This document shows positions 11,994 to 23,402 of a stretch of DNA of 64,000 nt, in pieces; position 1 is the stretch's first letter; each line of letters starts with the position of its first letter. The translations under genes and the position numbers were made by a program. Below the pieces are notes generated by a model. That model was not told where the DNA came from. It saw only the letters and a list, made by a program, of their open reading frames with translations, and did no database searches. The stretch lies in contig LNGK01000001.1 of NCBI GenBank assembly GCA_001510575.1, positions 62,001 to 126,000 on the forward strand, given 5' to 3'. Origin of the DNA: Knoxdaviesia capensis. Its lineage: Eukaryota; Ascomycota; Sordariomycetes; Microascales; Gondwanamycetaceae.

Positions 11994-14123
11994 CTACGAT
12001 GCTGGCACCATAAACCCATCGAAGAAGTCCATCAGCTGTGGCGCCTGGTCAAAGGGAAGAAGCATTGATATATCTGAACATGGAGAGAACTGGTTAGAAC
12101 AGATAAGCCCAGGCCATACGAGCGGGGACGGCGACTTACACTGATCTGGCCGAACTATCACAATGGCACCCTGCTTCGGATCGATGCCGTATGTGTCGTA
12201 GGCGTGGCCGTGGCCGGAGTTGTAGCTCTCCTCGTCAACGAATGTCTTGTGAAGAGCTATATTCATATGTATCCCCGGTTAGAAAGCGTTATAGTGTGGC
12301 CTGCGGCTTGCATATTGGCCGGTGGCAAGACACCCCGATCTGACTTACACTTGATCCCCCATTTCCCGGTAACCGGGGTAAACACCTCCGGAATCTGCTC
12401 TTGCTGAACCAAGGTTCGTGTGGAGGAGAGGATAAGAATAGCCTGGATCACACGGTCCGCGTCTTCCGAAGTCGGCGTAAATCTTCGGATGACGGTATCG
12501 AGTGCGGCAGCGACCTGCCGAGTTGATGTAGCGGTCAGTTACCTCGACTCACTACTACTGGTACTAGATATATATATATCTTACCTTGTCCAGCTTCTCA
12601 CTCCGTTCTGGGTCGAGAATATCCCCAACAAACACCAGAACATGCCACCGCGAATCGGCCGGCAAGGCCCGGACCAGCTGCATGGCCTTGGCATCGCTGA
12701 ACCGCACCACCTGGGCACTCGGAAACCGCATCCCGACCGTCAGCTTCGCAGCTACCGCGCCGTCAGAGCACGGCCACGGCTGCACCAGTACCGAGGCGCC
12801 GTACCGCGTGGCCTGCCCAGCGGTGTACCGGCCCGCCAGCACAAACTGGTCCCGGAACATGTCCGGCGTGATGCCGTGCTCGCGGCGGTACGCGGACGAG
12901 AACAGCCGCGAGTAGCCACGGTCAAACTCGATCAGGTCGTGCGCGGTCTGCGAGCGCTCCGCCACGTACGTGTCCAGCACGGCCGGCGACACCCGCCCGC
13001 GCAGCAGGGCCGCCAGCTTCCAGCCGATGTTGTAGCCGTCCTGCAGGCTGACGTTCATGCCCTGGCCGGCCTTGGGCGAGTGGGTGTGGCAGGCGTCGCC
13101 GGTCAGGAACACGCGGCGGTGGGCGGCGAAGGTGTCGGCCACGCGCTGGCCGATGGCGTACGCCGACCACCACGCGGTCTCGGCGAACTCGAGCGTGTAG
13201 GGGCAGAACACGCGCGTGGCCTCGGCCTGCAGGTCGGCGAGAGTCACGGCCTTGGCCGGCACGCCGGCGCCGAGTTCGATGTAGAAGCGCACCATGGCGT
13301 CGCCCTCGCGCGGGATGATCATCAGGTTGCCGGAGCTTGAGTGCAGCACGGCTTTCTTGCGGATGTCGGGGAAGGTCGTGCGCACGTACACGTCCATCAC
13401 GCCCCACACGTCGTCGCTGGTGTCGCCGACCATCTTGAAGCCGAGGGACTTGCGCACCGAGCTGTGGGCGCCGTCGCAGGCCTGGACCCATGTGAGTGGA
13501 AAAGACCAAAGCCGGAGGGAGGGGAGGAGGTCGCTTACAAGCAGGTACTTTGAGTTGATCTTCATCTCCCGGCCGTCTTTCACCACCGTGGCCGTCACGC
13601 AGTGAGCATCGGGGTCCCGCTCGGCTAGCTCCACGTCCACGTGGACACTCTGCACCTCGACGCCGTACTCGATCTCGGCCGTCCCCGCAACCCGCTCAAT
13701 CTCCTCAATCAACATGCCGTTAAGCCGCGCCTGGTTGATGATCACATGCGGCTGGTGGCTCAGCCCCTTTTCGATATCAGGTGCGTAGCGTGTGCGGCGA
13801 ATCCCCCCGCCGCCGCCGCTGCCGCCGGACCCCGGGTCCCCACCGCCGCCGGCCGTCGGCTCGGAAGCAGCAGCAGCCGCAGCAGCCCAGAACGCGACTT
13901 CCAGCACATGGTAGGCTTCTTTCAGCAGGGCCTCGGAGATGCCGAAACTCTCAAAGATCTCCACGGTGCGGCACTGCACGCCATCGGCCTGGCCGTTGAC
14001 CAGCGGGCCGCCCCGCCGCTCGAGGATGCGGTACTTGACGCCGGTCAGCGCGAACCACACCGCGGCGCAGAGGCCGGCGGATCCGCTGCCGCACACGAGC
14101 ACGTCGACGTCGTCGGTGGCCAT
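11994..14123 (-). CDS. FAD-dependent aromatic monooxygenase (phenol 2-monooxygenase-like)
   Basis: Exons are 13539-14123, 12585-13481, 12349-12514, 12140-12256 and 11994-12073 (614 residues). The N-terminal dinucleotide fold CGSGSAG (residues 11-17), the DG motif in YLLACDGAHSSVRKSLG, and GDACHTHSPKAGQGMN are FAD- and NADPH-binding signatures of group A flavin hydroxylases. The C-terminal part ending VRPDQYISMLLPFDQAP matches the thioredoxin-like domain of phenol hydroxylases. It should hydroxylate a phenolic ring with NADPH and O2; the substrate is unknown. Residues of about 80-110 form an Ala/Gly/Ser-rich insert just before IRRTRYAPD, unusual for the family. The Zn2Cys6 gene upstream on the same strand is a plausible regulator. 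Confidence 0.9.
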
Positions 14124-14595
14124 GGCAGGGTGAAGGTGACTAAGTGCTGTTGATCAATATGTCCCTTTTTAAGCCGGTGAACTATGGGAGGCTTTGCATA
14201 TGCGGGACGAGAGATCGCGGGTGTTTTATACAGCCGTTGCTACCGTGTCAGTTGGCCCATGGTTCGGGTCGGCCTTTAGATTGAATGCCGGATGCTACAC
14301 CAGAAGAGTAGCGCCCTCGCTGTAGAGCAGCTAACTTAAGGCGTGTTGTGTTGACAGCTCAGTGTAGATCGTGGGGTAAAGGATACGGATATGATCCCGA
14401 ACATTTGTGGGGGCGTCCAAAGCCCGAGCTTAGTCCCGAATCATCAACCTCGGCAGTGAAATCCGGCTTCCAGCTTGGCGGGATTCACTTACAGTTGACT
14501 GATCAACATCGCTTTCAACCGCCACTCGTCCTTTGCTTTGCTTCTCTTCTCTTTTGTTTTTTCAACGAAATAACGAAACCCAACCCCCAGAGACA
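14124..14595. promoter_or_regulatory. Promoter of the FAD monooxygenase
   Basis: These 472 bases separate the monooxygenase start (-) from the 3' end of the transcription-factor gene (-). CGG triplets of the kind bound by Zn2Cys6 proteins occur singly, for example in TCGGCAG and CCGGC near 14455-14475. I found no clear inverted pair. Confidence 0.35.
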
Positions 14596-17316
14596 TTATC
14601 GCCGGTCAAACATCTCCAGGAACGGAAACGCCGCATAGGTCATCTCTGACGGCTCGTTCAGCCAGCTTCCCATAGACTGGTCAAACCGCTGGTACTCGTT
14701 GAACAGGGGGTTATACTCCGTGGTATTCATGTCCGGCCGACCTTGGACCGGGACGGCATTGTGGGGAGTTGGCCGGTTGAGAATGGATGATAGCTGGGCC
14801 ATGTTCCACCCGGCATAATACGCTGTGGAGGGGTCTCCGGGTTCGGGATTCACTACGGGCAGGACGTTAGACACTACAACTCCGGCTATCAAACAGCTTG
14901 TGTGTTCTCTTACCGATATCACTGCTGCTGATTTTGCCAAAATCCTTCGTTTCGGCGTCAATGTCCTCGAGCGTCCGGCAACAGCGTCTCGCCAGCCGGC
15001 TCTGTGGGGCATAGGTGCGGAGGAAGGTAAAACACCGCTTAAGGTCCTCGGTGATGGATTCGCTCTCATTTCCCACGATGTCGCGGGTGCATATCCGACT
15101 GACCAGGAGAACAAGCGTGGCGCTGTGGATATCTAGTCCCGTAATTTTCCCGAAGAGGAGAGTGTTAGTTGAAGAGGGTCGGCTTGGTGGGCCGTGGTGA
15201 GAGTGACTTACAGAACACGTTATACCAGGGAGCCGGAAGGAAATCCTCGTTGGTATATGCATTGCTGGTGATCAGCTGCACGAGCTCGCGCGCGGTGGCC
15301 ACACACATACTGGCGGCCTTAAGGATCATCCCCCGCCGGATATTCCCGTCCAGACCGGACAGTCCTTCCTCGTGGTGCAAAGTACGACTGTCCAGCGGGT
15401 TGTTACTGTTCCCGTTGCAGATTGACGATAGGGCTGGCCTGAGCAGAATGAGGCGTACGTGCAAGACCCGCATGTTGAGTACCGTGGCCTGCTTTCTGAA
15501 CAGCCGGTCGCGGCTCTGGCTCCGCCCCGGTACCTGTGTGCAATCATGGGGGGGCCTTTCGTACGTGCTCACCCGCAGATGTGGCGGGAGCTGCTTCTGC
15601 CAGTTATCCAACGCAGTCTCGAACTCCAGGATGGTGCGTACGTCGGAGTCCCGGATACTGTGGCTATCATCTTCCTCGTTGCTGGACTCCCCGCTGAAGT
15701 ACAGCACGGTGAGGATCTGGCCGATGATCTCCTGGAGGTCGACTGCCCGGACGTAGCACTCTGTCAAACTAGGCATGCCGGCGGGCTGGGATCCGGGTAG
15801 GCCAGGGGTTGGGGAGAGGTGTTCATCGTCGATCAGAGAGGGGAGTGTCAGTTTGTTCTTGGTGATTGCCGGGTGAATCATCAGGGGACGTCCATACGAT
15901 AACGCGAGAACTCTGGAGTCGGTGGTACGAGGGGTTAGTTAGGTACATCTTGGATTGCAGAGTGAAGCCCACCTATCAAGGAGAACACAGCCTGTCCACG
16001 TCCGTCTCCGCATTTCCGTGTCTAGCTGGTCGAGCCGGCACGAGTCGCCACAGGACTGTCTACAGGCCCGAAGAGAGTGCTGCTGGTGCAGGCCAATGCC
16101 CTGGGCGACGCGGATAGCCATGCCGATGATATTCCAGCACGAGCTGGACATCTCCGTGCTCTGCAGGTACTGGCCGATGATCAGCATGGTCTGCACCAAG
16201 TGCACGCTGCCTCGCGAGAGCGCCCGGAAGTCCAGCAGCGTCATCGCGCGGTCGTAGAACGACCGGCCGATCATCTCGCGGTCCTGCCGGTCCACCTGCG
16301 GGCTGAACATGGCTCCCAGCGCAAACACGATATTCAGCATGCAGTAGAAGAGCCGGTCTGGCGCCGTGCTGTAGTACCCGAAGGACGGTGTATCTGGCGA
16401 TGGTTGCTGCTGGGGCTGGAGTGGCGGGCTCGTTTTGGCCTGGGGCGCCGGGTTCCAGATCCGGCGGTAGCGCTCTTCAAACGACGGCCGGTGGATAAAC
16501 GGGTACAGCGAGTGCATCATCTTCCAGTAGCACTCGACGAAGTTGTCGGCCGTCTGGCGGGGCGGCACCACAAACGCCGAGCCGAAGATTGTGACAGGCA
16601 CCGTCCCCGGCTCATACAGGCGATCCTGGCGCGACCGCCCCAGGGACCCGTCAGTCCCGTCCCGACTCATCGCACTACGGGCCTTCTCGAGAAAGTCCGC
16701 CGTGCTGGACGGGCCGAAGTAGCCGCTCTCACGGCCCACCCTGGGGACGGCGTCGACGGCGTTCATCGAGCTGATTACGCCCATGGCATCGACACCGCCG
16801 TTGGAGTGGTGGTTCTCGCTGTCGCTATCGGCGCCGGGGTCCTCGGCCTCCGACAGCTCCGAGAGCCCGGGGCGTTTCTTGCCGTGGCTGCCGGCCGATC
16901 GCGTGCCGGGCAGCGATGTCGGGGTGTCCTGGGACGGCAGCGATGCGGAGTGCATGCCGTGGCGAGAGTCCGTTTGCGGCTTGGCTGTGTTGATCGCCTC
17001 TTCCAGGTCGCGCATGCGCGCTTTCAAGCTCTCCACATAGCTGCAGGGTTAAGTCGAGTCAGCATTAACCGGGCTCAGCGGATGGTTTCCTGTCCGGCAC
17101 ACCGCCGCCTCACCTGTTGCTCCACCAGCCTTTGCTGTTGCGGTCCTCGAGCCACACGCAACTCTGGCTGTTTCGGCCCAGACACGAGCCGCACACGGGC
17201 TTGATTCCGTTGCATTTCCTCTTGCGCTCCCGGCACTCTTCGCACGCGAGAGCGGTGCGCTTACGCTTCCGGGGGTTTTCGCTGTCGGCTGTGTCGACGG
17301 CAGATTTGGAGGACAT
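14596..17316 (-). CDS. Zn2Cys6 fungal transcription factor
   Basis: Exons are 17114-17316, 15973-17040, 15212-15912, 14914-15132 and 14596-14852 (815 residues). The Zn2Cys6 cluster is C25-x2-C28-x6-C35-x6-C42-x2-C45-x7-C53, preceded by a basic PRKRKR stretch and followed by a coiled-coil-like YVESLKARMRDLEEAI that probably dimerises. A fungal-specific TF domain follows, with the hallmark RRRTWTGCVLLDR then VLALSYGRPLMI spanning an intron. A Gln/Pro linker occurs near the middle. It is a nuclear regulator whose target is not shown by the sequence. The adjacent monooxygenase suggests a local regulator-enzyme pair, as is common for fungal catabolic or secondary-metabolite loci. Confidence 0.92.
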
Positions 17317-18695
17317 GGTGAGTCTTTGTTCAGAAGTGATGAATCTATCGCCAGAGAAAAAATAAAATAAAACAAGCAGAAATATTTCCGAGAAAGAGTT
17401 ACAGGATTTGAAATTACTGTCGACACCAGAAGGGCTATGAAGAGAAACAATGACATCCACCGACACCGGTTGGCAAGCGCCCAAACTTCATGATGATGAA
17501 GCAGCGTTATTCCGAGAGAGCTTTGCTATATCTGGGACGAATTGGTTGAGTTGGTTCTCCGAATCGGTCCCCAAGATTCCCTCTTGTTAGCACTACATAA
17601 CGCCGAGCTTCAGTGGTTGTCAGCCATGTCCGACCCCTCATGCAACCCCAAAACTCCAAATCTAACCGAGCGCTCTATGTCTATTATCAGCACGAGCTTC
17701 GTCCGGCAGGCAACGGATCTCCAAAGTTGCATTGCCAACGAAACTTCGCAAAGATGAGAAATCAACAGGATTCAAGAGTATGTATGATCGTATCGGTAGA
17801 GCTAGTATCTCTTTTGTATTTGTGAGCAGTTCATGGAACCCCCGCCATTCTGCTGCAGACTCCGGCTTTCGTGCCGGCGTGCGGAACCAGATCCGGGGGA
17901 GAAGACATCCACACCTTTGCCCAGGAGAAAGCACGAGGGACAAAGATTGGACTAGTTTACTCAGAGGTGATATCCAGTGTTCACCACCTTTGCAGTTCTG
18001 AGTGTCCCAAGAATCATGCCAGCGGAATCGCCTCCACCGGGTTTGTCGGCTGGATCTATCCATCTGTGTGCTCTACCATATGAGACCGGGCCCGGCATAG
18101 AGCTTTCCGGATTCTGTTCGTGGAGAAGAAATCTTCTTCACGGCGTTGAGACAGGACACTTCCATCTTTGGTTGCCCCGCATCCGGGTATAAAATATCTT
18201 CACCCCCGTGCCGTCCCCGGTCCGGCCGAGAAGATATGCCCGGCGCCGGAGTTCACCTGTGAAATGAACACAGTGCGGTTAAACTCCACTGCAGAAAAGT
18301 GTATGCGAGGCCTACAGTGTGAATAGCGTATGGATACGGTACGGAGCCGGACTTCTCTGCCGCCTGATTGGCCCATTTTGGGATTCGTCTTGAAGCTTCC
18401 AGAAACGTCGAGATGGAGCTACAGCAGTTGGCCGGAAAAAAAAAATTCGTCTACTTAACATTTACATCATCCTCATTATTTTCATCATTTGTCAGGCAGA
18501 GCTTTTATATCCAGAAACTGTTTCTCTCACGAGCTCTTATTTTACTGTAAACACATTTCTCAGATTCAAGGCGCATTTCTGCACAATTTATATTTTCTTT
18601 TTCCATCTTCCACTGCAACTTTTGGCAGTACACTTTTCCCACCTTATAACCCCGCCATCCCACTATCAAGTCAAACCCCGAACATCCCACCCACC
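17317..18695. other. Divergent intergenic region between the TF and Fes1
   Basis: This region holds the promoters of the transcription factor (-) and Fes1 (+). I find no coding sequence. A heat-shock element and a CCAAT box (ATTGG, near 18368) sit on the Fes1 side. Confidence 0.5.
18392..18404 (+). promoter_or_regulatory. Heat-shock element upstream of fes1
   Basis: GAA-GC-TTC-CA-GAA is a perfect three-unit nGAAn array in alternating orientation, the binding site for trimeric Hsf1. It lies about 290 bases before the Fes1 ATG. Because Fes1 is an Hsp70 co-factor, control by Hsf1 is plausible, though binding is inferred. Confidence 0.6.
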
Positions 18696-19334
18696 ATGAA
18701 CTCTGACAAGAACCTCAACCACCTGCTGAAATGGGGCATTGAGAACTCCAACCCGGACCCGTCGGTGCCGGAGGACACCCGCACCGATCTGACGCCCGAT
18801 GTGCTCGCCGCGCTGCTTGGCGGGCCCAGCGACGCCGAGCTGATGACGGCCGCGATCACGCTGGTGACGAGCGACGACCCGAGCGTGACGCTGGACGAGA
18901 AGCTGACGGCCTTCGACAACTTCGAGCAGCTGGTTGAGAGCCTCGACAATGCCAACAACATCGCCAACCTGGCGCTGTGGTCGCCGCTGCTGTCGTGTCT
19001 GCAGCACGGCGAGCACGAGATCCGCCTGATGGCCGCCTGGTGCGTCGGCACCGCCGTGCAGAACAACGCCCGCACCCAGGAGCGCCTGCTGGCCATGGGC
19101 GGCATCCCCACGCTCGTCGCGATGGCCGTCGACCAGGCGGAGAAGTCCGGTGTGCGCCGCAAGGCCGTGTATGCGCTCAGCTCGGCGTGCCGGAACTACC
19201 AGCCCGCCATGGACCTGTGTCTGGCGGAGCTGGCGAAGCACGGCCAGCAGCACGACAAGATTGACGCGGAGGATATGTCGTCGGTTGATAGCGTCATGGG
19301 CCACCTGAAAGAGGCCGCCAGCTCATCGGCGTAA
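18696..19334 (+). CDS. fes1: Hsp70 nucleotide exchange factor Fes1
   Basis: An intronless gene of 212 residues. The start MNSDKNLNHLLKWGIENS, the NFEQLVESLDNANNIANL segment and the armadillo-like helices (IRLMAAWCVGTAVQNNARTQE, then RRKAVYALSSACRNYQP) are diagnostic of Fes1/HspBP1. It promotes ADP release from cytosolic Hsp70, so Hsp70 lets go of misfolded clients for proteasomal degradation. The length is close to that of other fungal Fes1 proteins, and the ATG lies in a good context (CACCATGAAC). An upstream heat-shock element fits stress induction. Several CT-rich leader features precede the start. Confidence 0.95.
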   Translation: MNSDKNLNHLLKWGIENSNPDPSVPEDTRTDLTPDVLAALLGGPSDAELMTAAITLVTSDDPSVTLDEKLTAFDNFEQLVESLDNANNIANLALWSPLLSCLQHGEHEIRLMAAWCVGTAVQNNARTQERLLAMGGIPTLVAMAVDQAEKSGVRRKAVYALSSACRNYQPAMDLCLAELAKHGQQHDKIDAEDMSSVDSVMGHLKEAASSSA

Positions 19335-19801
19335 GCCGGACTTTTCCGTTGACTGAACTCTTGCATCTTTTCCTGTTTGGGTCTGGGACATGTGCGCATT
19401 CACTTGGTTTCTGAATGCTTGGAGTTATGGAGTTAGGGGGCACTTGCCTAAGGGCTATTTTATACAGACGACGGATAGATACAAATCATTGGCCGTGTGT
19501 CGGTGCCAAGGTTACTAGAACCTAGCACAAGACACATGTAACGAAATACACATGAAGTTTCACCGACATCTTCATACATGCAGTTTCAACTGATATACAA
19601 GGTAGCATTTCACACAAGAATTTTGTCTAAGATAAAATAAAAAAAACCAGGAATGGAAAAGAAGTGTCTCCAGTAGTCGTACAGATGGACGCAGGTAATT
19701 CGCTCTCGAATGGATGGGGGGACGCTGCTGGATCGCCCGTTGCAGCACTTTTACTGATACATGTTGGAACAAAAAGAGGGTGGGAGGTCGAGTACGGGCG
19801 C
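19335..19801. other. Intergenic, convergent 3' ends
   Basis: The 3' UTRs of fes1 (+) and the mitochondrial uL5 gene (-). AT-rich, with no coding signal. Confidence 0.5.
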
Positions 19802-21073
19802 TTAAAACTTGCCGTTGAACGGCATGCCCAGAGACGAAAGGAGGAGTCGCGCTTGGCGGTTCGAATTGGCGGTGGTCTTGATGAAAATATGCATACCGGG
19901 AATGAGCTTGGACGGGTACATCTGTGATGTGGAAGGCAGTAAATTAATTTCTGGACCAGACACGTTAGAAAGGAAGAGAGTATGCTCTTACATCGTAGTT
20001 GACTGCCAGCTCGGGGAAATGGGCCATGGCCGAAGGTGCCAGACCAAAGGCAATGTTGCCGCTTCCATCACCTTGGCCTGTGTTAAGGTTAGCAGACATT
20101 CGTTAACAGACCGTGGGCCAGTGGGAAAGCACATACTCTTCAGGCCAGGCCAGTCCTTGATCTTGGGAAGAACCAGGTTGATGAGCTTGTCAACAAACTC
20201 ATACGCCTGTTCGCCAAATAGCTCGACCTTGCAGCCGGACAGCACGCCCTTCCGGATTTTCCACTGCGAGACGGGGTTCTTGATCCACGTGACACGCGAG
20301 CAGCGGCCGCTGACGCTCTGCATGACGGCACGCGCGACAGCCAGGTACTCTTGGTTCTGCGACGCGAGCGGCGTGTAGATGTTGAGGTGGACCGAGTGCA
20401 GCGCGGGGATGTTTCGGAACGTGATGTCCTGCTCAAGCAGCGGCAGGCGCGGCGCGCCGCGCGGCGCGCGCAGCGGCCGGCCGGCGTGGTACGGCGACGA
20501 GTCGTCCCACGGCCGCAGCCGCACGCGCTCGGGCTTCGGCGGTGCGCCGGGCGGCGTGTGCGTGTAGGCCAGCGTCATCAGGTCCGCCGAGAGCGTGTGG
20601 TCGTACGTCTCGCGCAGCCGCGGGAGGCCGAACGGGCCGGGGACGAAGTCGCGGGCTACCGGGTCGGAGTGCGCCGGGCTCTGCACCGGGTGCAGCGAGC
20701 CGCGCTCGTACTTGGGGGGATGGTATTGGTATCTATGTGCAGGCAGCGGAGAGGTCACGAGTTAGAAAACCCGCAGCTTGTTTGTCGGTGGTCGCATTTT
20801 CCCAGGAGCTCACCTCTTTCCCGGCAGACGCTCGGAAGTGCCGTTCTGGCGCTGCGACGCGAACTTCTCAACTATGGACGCATCGGGAGCGGGGGTCTTG
20901 AAGGAAGATTGATCTTCGATGTCGGCCAGGCCCGGGTCGACGGCCGACGCCTGCGCACGGGGGACCGATGTCGAGAAGACGCGTGCCGATCTCGAGGCCG
21001 CGCCGAGCTGCAGTCGGTTGAAGCTTGCGGTCAGGCCTCTCACGGCCCGTAGGCCATCTGGAAGTATCGACAT
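19802..21073 (-). CDS. mrpl7: Mitochondrial large-subunit ribosomal protein uL5m (MrpL7)
   Basis: Exons are 20814-21073, 20137-20732, 19992-20077 and 19802-19921 (353 residues). An N-terminal presequence rich in Arg and Ser (RLQLGAASRSARVFSTSVPR) is followed by a fungal extension. The conserved L5 fold contains ITFRNIPALHSVHLNIYTP, GCKVELFGEQAYEFVDKLINLVLPKIKDW, NIAFGLAPSAMAHFPEL and the C-terminal YPSKLIPGMHIFIKTTA. uL5 binds 5S rRNA in bacteria. Fungal mitoribosomes lack a 5S rRNA, and the protein occupies the central protuberance. The introns are 81, 59 and 70 bases and all GT-AG. Confidence 0.93.
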
Positions 21074-23402
21074 GACGGGCAGTTGAGGATGTGCGGAAAA
21101 GGACACCGTCAATTGGGGCGGATGATAGAAATGTTCTGACAATCGGAGTCAGGAGAACTGGATAGTGATATCTTGTGAAGTCTCAAAAAAAAGGTCGACT
21201 CTCAAATTTTGCTGGTTCTTCGCACGCTCGTGATTGGCCGAATTTCTTGCTAGACAGCTGGTGTGGCTTGACACGACGCCACATTTCCACCAGCCACACT
21301 TCATTCTCAGAATTCGAGCCTCCCAAATGGCGTCACGGAAGGATCGTCACGACATGTTGATCGCACCTTCTCGGAAGAGATGTCGATAAAAATGTGGTGT
21401 GCTATCCATTCTACGCAGTAATACAATTTTGCCCTACGTAATAATTTTGACGAGTGAAACCCTTGATGATAGAAAATGTTTCATTTTTCCCTTTTCAAAT
21501 ACTCTCACCGCCATCGCCAGTAACACATTGAATCCGAGGCATCACCATCTCACTCTCTCTCTCTCTGTCTTTTCTTCTTCTTTTTTTCTTTTAGGCTTTT
21601 CTATTTCTCAAATCACTGCTGATTTGATCCAAAGTCCCTCTCAAAATCTGACACAGAGTCCCTCTCGCATCCTCCTCGCTTAGCTATGCTTCCTTTCCCA
21701 ATTTGTGCCTGACGTCGTTGCCGGGAGTGCCGTGAAGACAGCAGATGGGAGGTGATTCTTTCTCTTTCTTTCGTTCCTCTTTATCTGGGTCCGACAAAAA
21801 TGCTTCATGTCTGATGCAGACCTTTCGGGGCGGATTTGCCACCCACCACCGAAACCTTGAATCTGTGCTCGCTCGGTGCCTTTCGCTATATCAAATGCAG
21901 AACCGACGGGGGTTCAATTTACAACGGCGGAGACTCTGTTTGGCCCTATGACTTGCTCGGTGGGAACGCGCTGGTCAACCTCTGCATTCGTTTTCGGCTG
22001 CCTGCTGGTATCTCTTCGTTTGCTGCTCACGGGCTGCATTTCCTCTGCAAGTGGCGAAGATGGAACCCGAGAAAACCAGATACGATCCACATTACTTCTC
22101 CAATTTCCTTGAGACTTTCAGGGTCCTCTTTTGAATTTCCAGGGAACTGCTGTTTCTGGGTCCGTTTAACCTTCCCTCCACTCCATCACAGGACTGCCGG
22201 TGACGTTTTGATCAAGCTTGAGCCACGCCAGCTCCACGTTGCCCGTTCTGAAGGCAACAGAATAAGAATAGGCATGCGCCCAGCTTCTACGAAAGGACCA
22301 AAGCCAAGTTCGAGTGCCTGCGAGATTCAGTCTTGTTTCGCGCTATTCCCCGAGCCATAAAACGTGCCTATATACGTCAAGGCCGCACATCCACTTTCCG
22401 CTAGACGCCAACAGGCGAGAGAAAGAGATACATACTGTCGACTATCCGTCACCCAGTCAGCCTTACCGTGAACCGCTGATCGCGCTGATGTTCCCGGCCG
22501 GTATATCGACGTTTTCCCTCTGTTCAGGTACGTTGCATGTATAATTTCTGCGATATTTCTCTCCAGTGTCCGATTTTTGTGTCATGCGTCCTGTTTTAGT
22601 TCCGTCTAGTATAACACAGCTGTGGTTTTTTTCCCTCTCCTCTTTGCTGCCATGTGGGCGATTTTGTTGGTTTTTTTTTGCTTTCAGACATGTTGTAAAT
22701 TTAGGCGATCTTACAGGCGGGGTCTCTCGTCCACCCATATTTGGACTTTGACTGACCTGTGTTGTTGACACGTTCACAGAATCCTCTTCTTCTCGTTTTC
22801 CTCTTCTCCCAACTTCCACCTGCTTCGTCCTGCCGCTTCAGCATTCAACATTCTCTTGGATCTGATCCTCCATCATCTCAAACCCTCCGCCCGACCTTAG
22901 GTGCTCCAATCCAGTCAGGATATCCTGGGAAGAGTGCCTCACGCCAAAGTTCTGGCGCTTCCAAAACCCTAGAGCTCCGTCATGCTGGCTCACCCACCGC
23001 ACTGCCCACCCTCCAGACCCGCTCGAATTCTTTAGCTCTCAGCCCGGGTTCAACGCGCCCGCCCCTCCATCCTAACTCAGCTCCGGGTTTGTGCCTCGAA
23101 TTGTGATAAATCCAGTGCCGCCTGAAGCTGGATCTTTCGTTCTCGCAAAGTTACCCAGTATTTCGTCAGCCTGTTTTTCTTCTCGATTTTTAATTTCACT
23201 CAATCGTGTCCCACGGCAGCACTACTTTGCCTTGCTCTCCTATCAAAGCTTCTTCGGCACGCCGATCTTTGTCCGTCTAGCTCTCCGCGATTCTTCGTCA
23301 ATCAGCATGTCGCTTGCGCCAAGAGCATAAACCACACAACAACTCCCGATATATTCTTCCTTTCCGATCGTGAAAGCAACCTCCTTCGCCACATCTTCCG
23401 CA
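21074..23402. other. Divergent intergenic region, 2.3 kb
   Basis: This stretch lies between the uL5m gene (-) and the ubiquitin protease (+). It is CT-rich on the plus strand from about 21560 and again near 22800-23050, which suggests a long leader for the protease mRNA. The open frames (such as 21836-22360) have no recognisable motif. I cannot call a gene here. Confidence 0.45.

Noticed and set aside
13482..13538. Reading the monooxygenase first two exons as one uninterrupted frame
   Set aside because: The 57-base stretch is in frame, but it has GTAAGC and CAG edges. Removing it restores the conserved YLLACDGAHSS motif.
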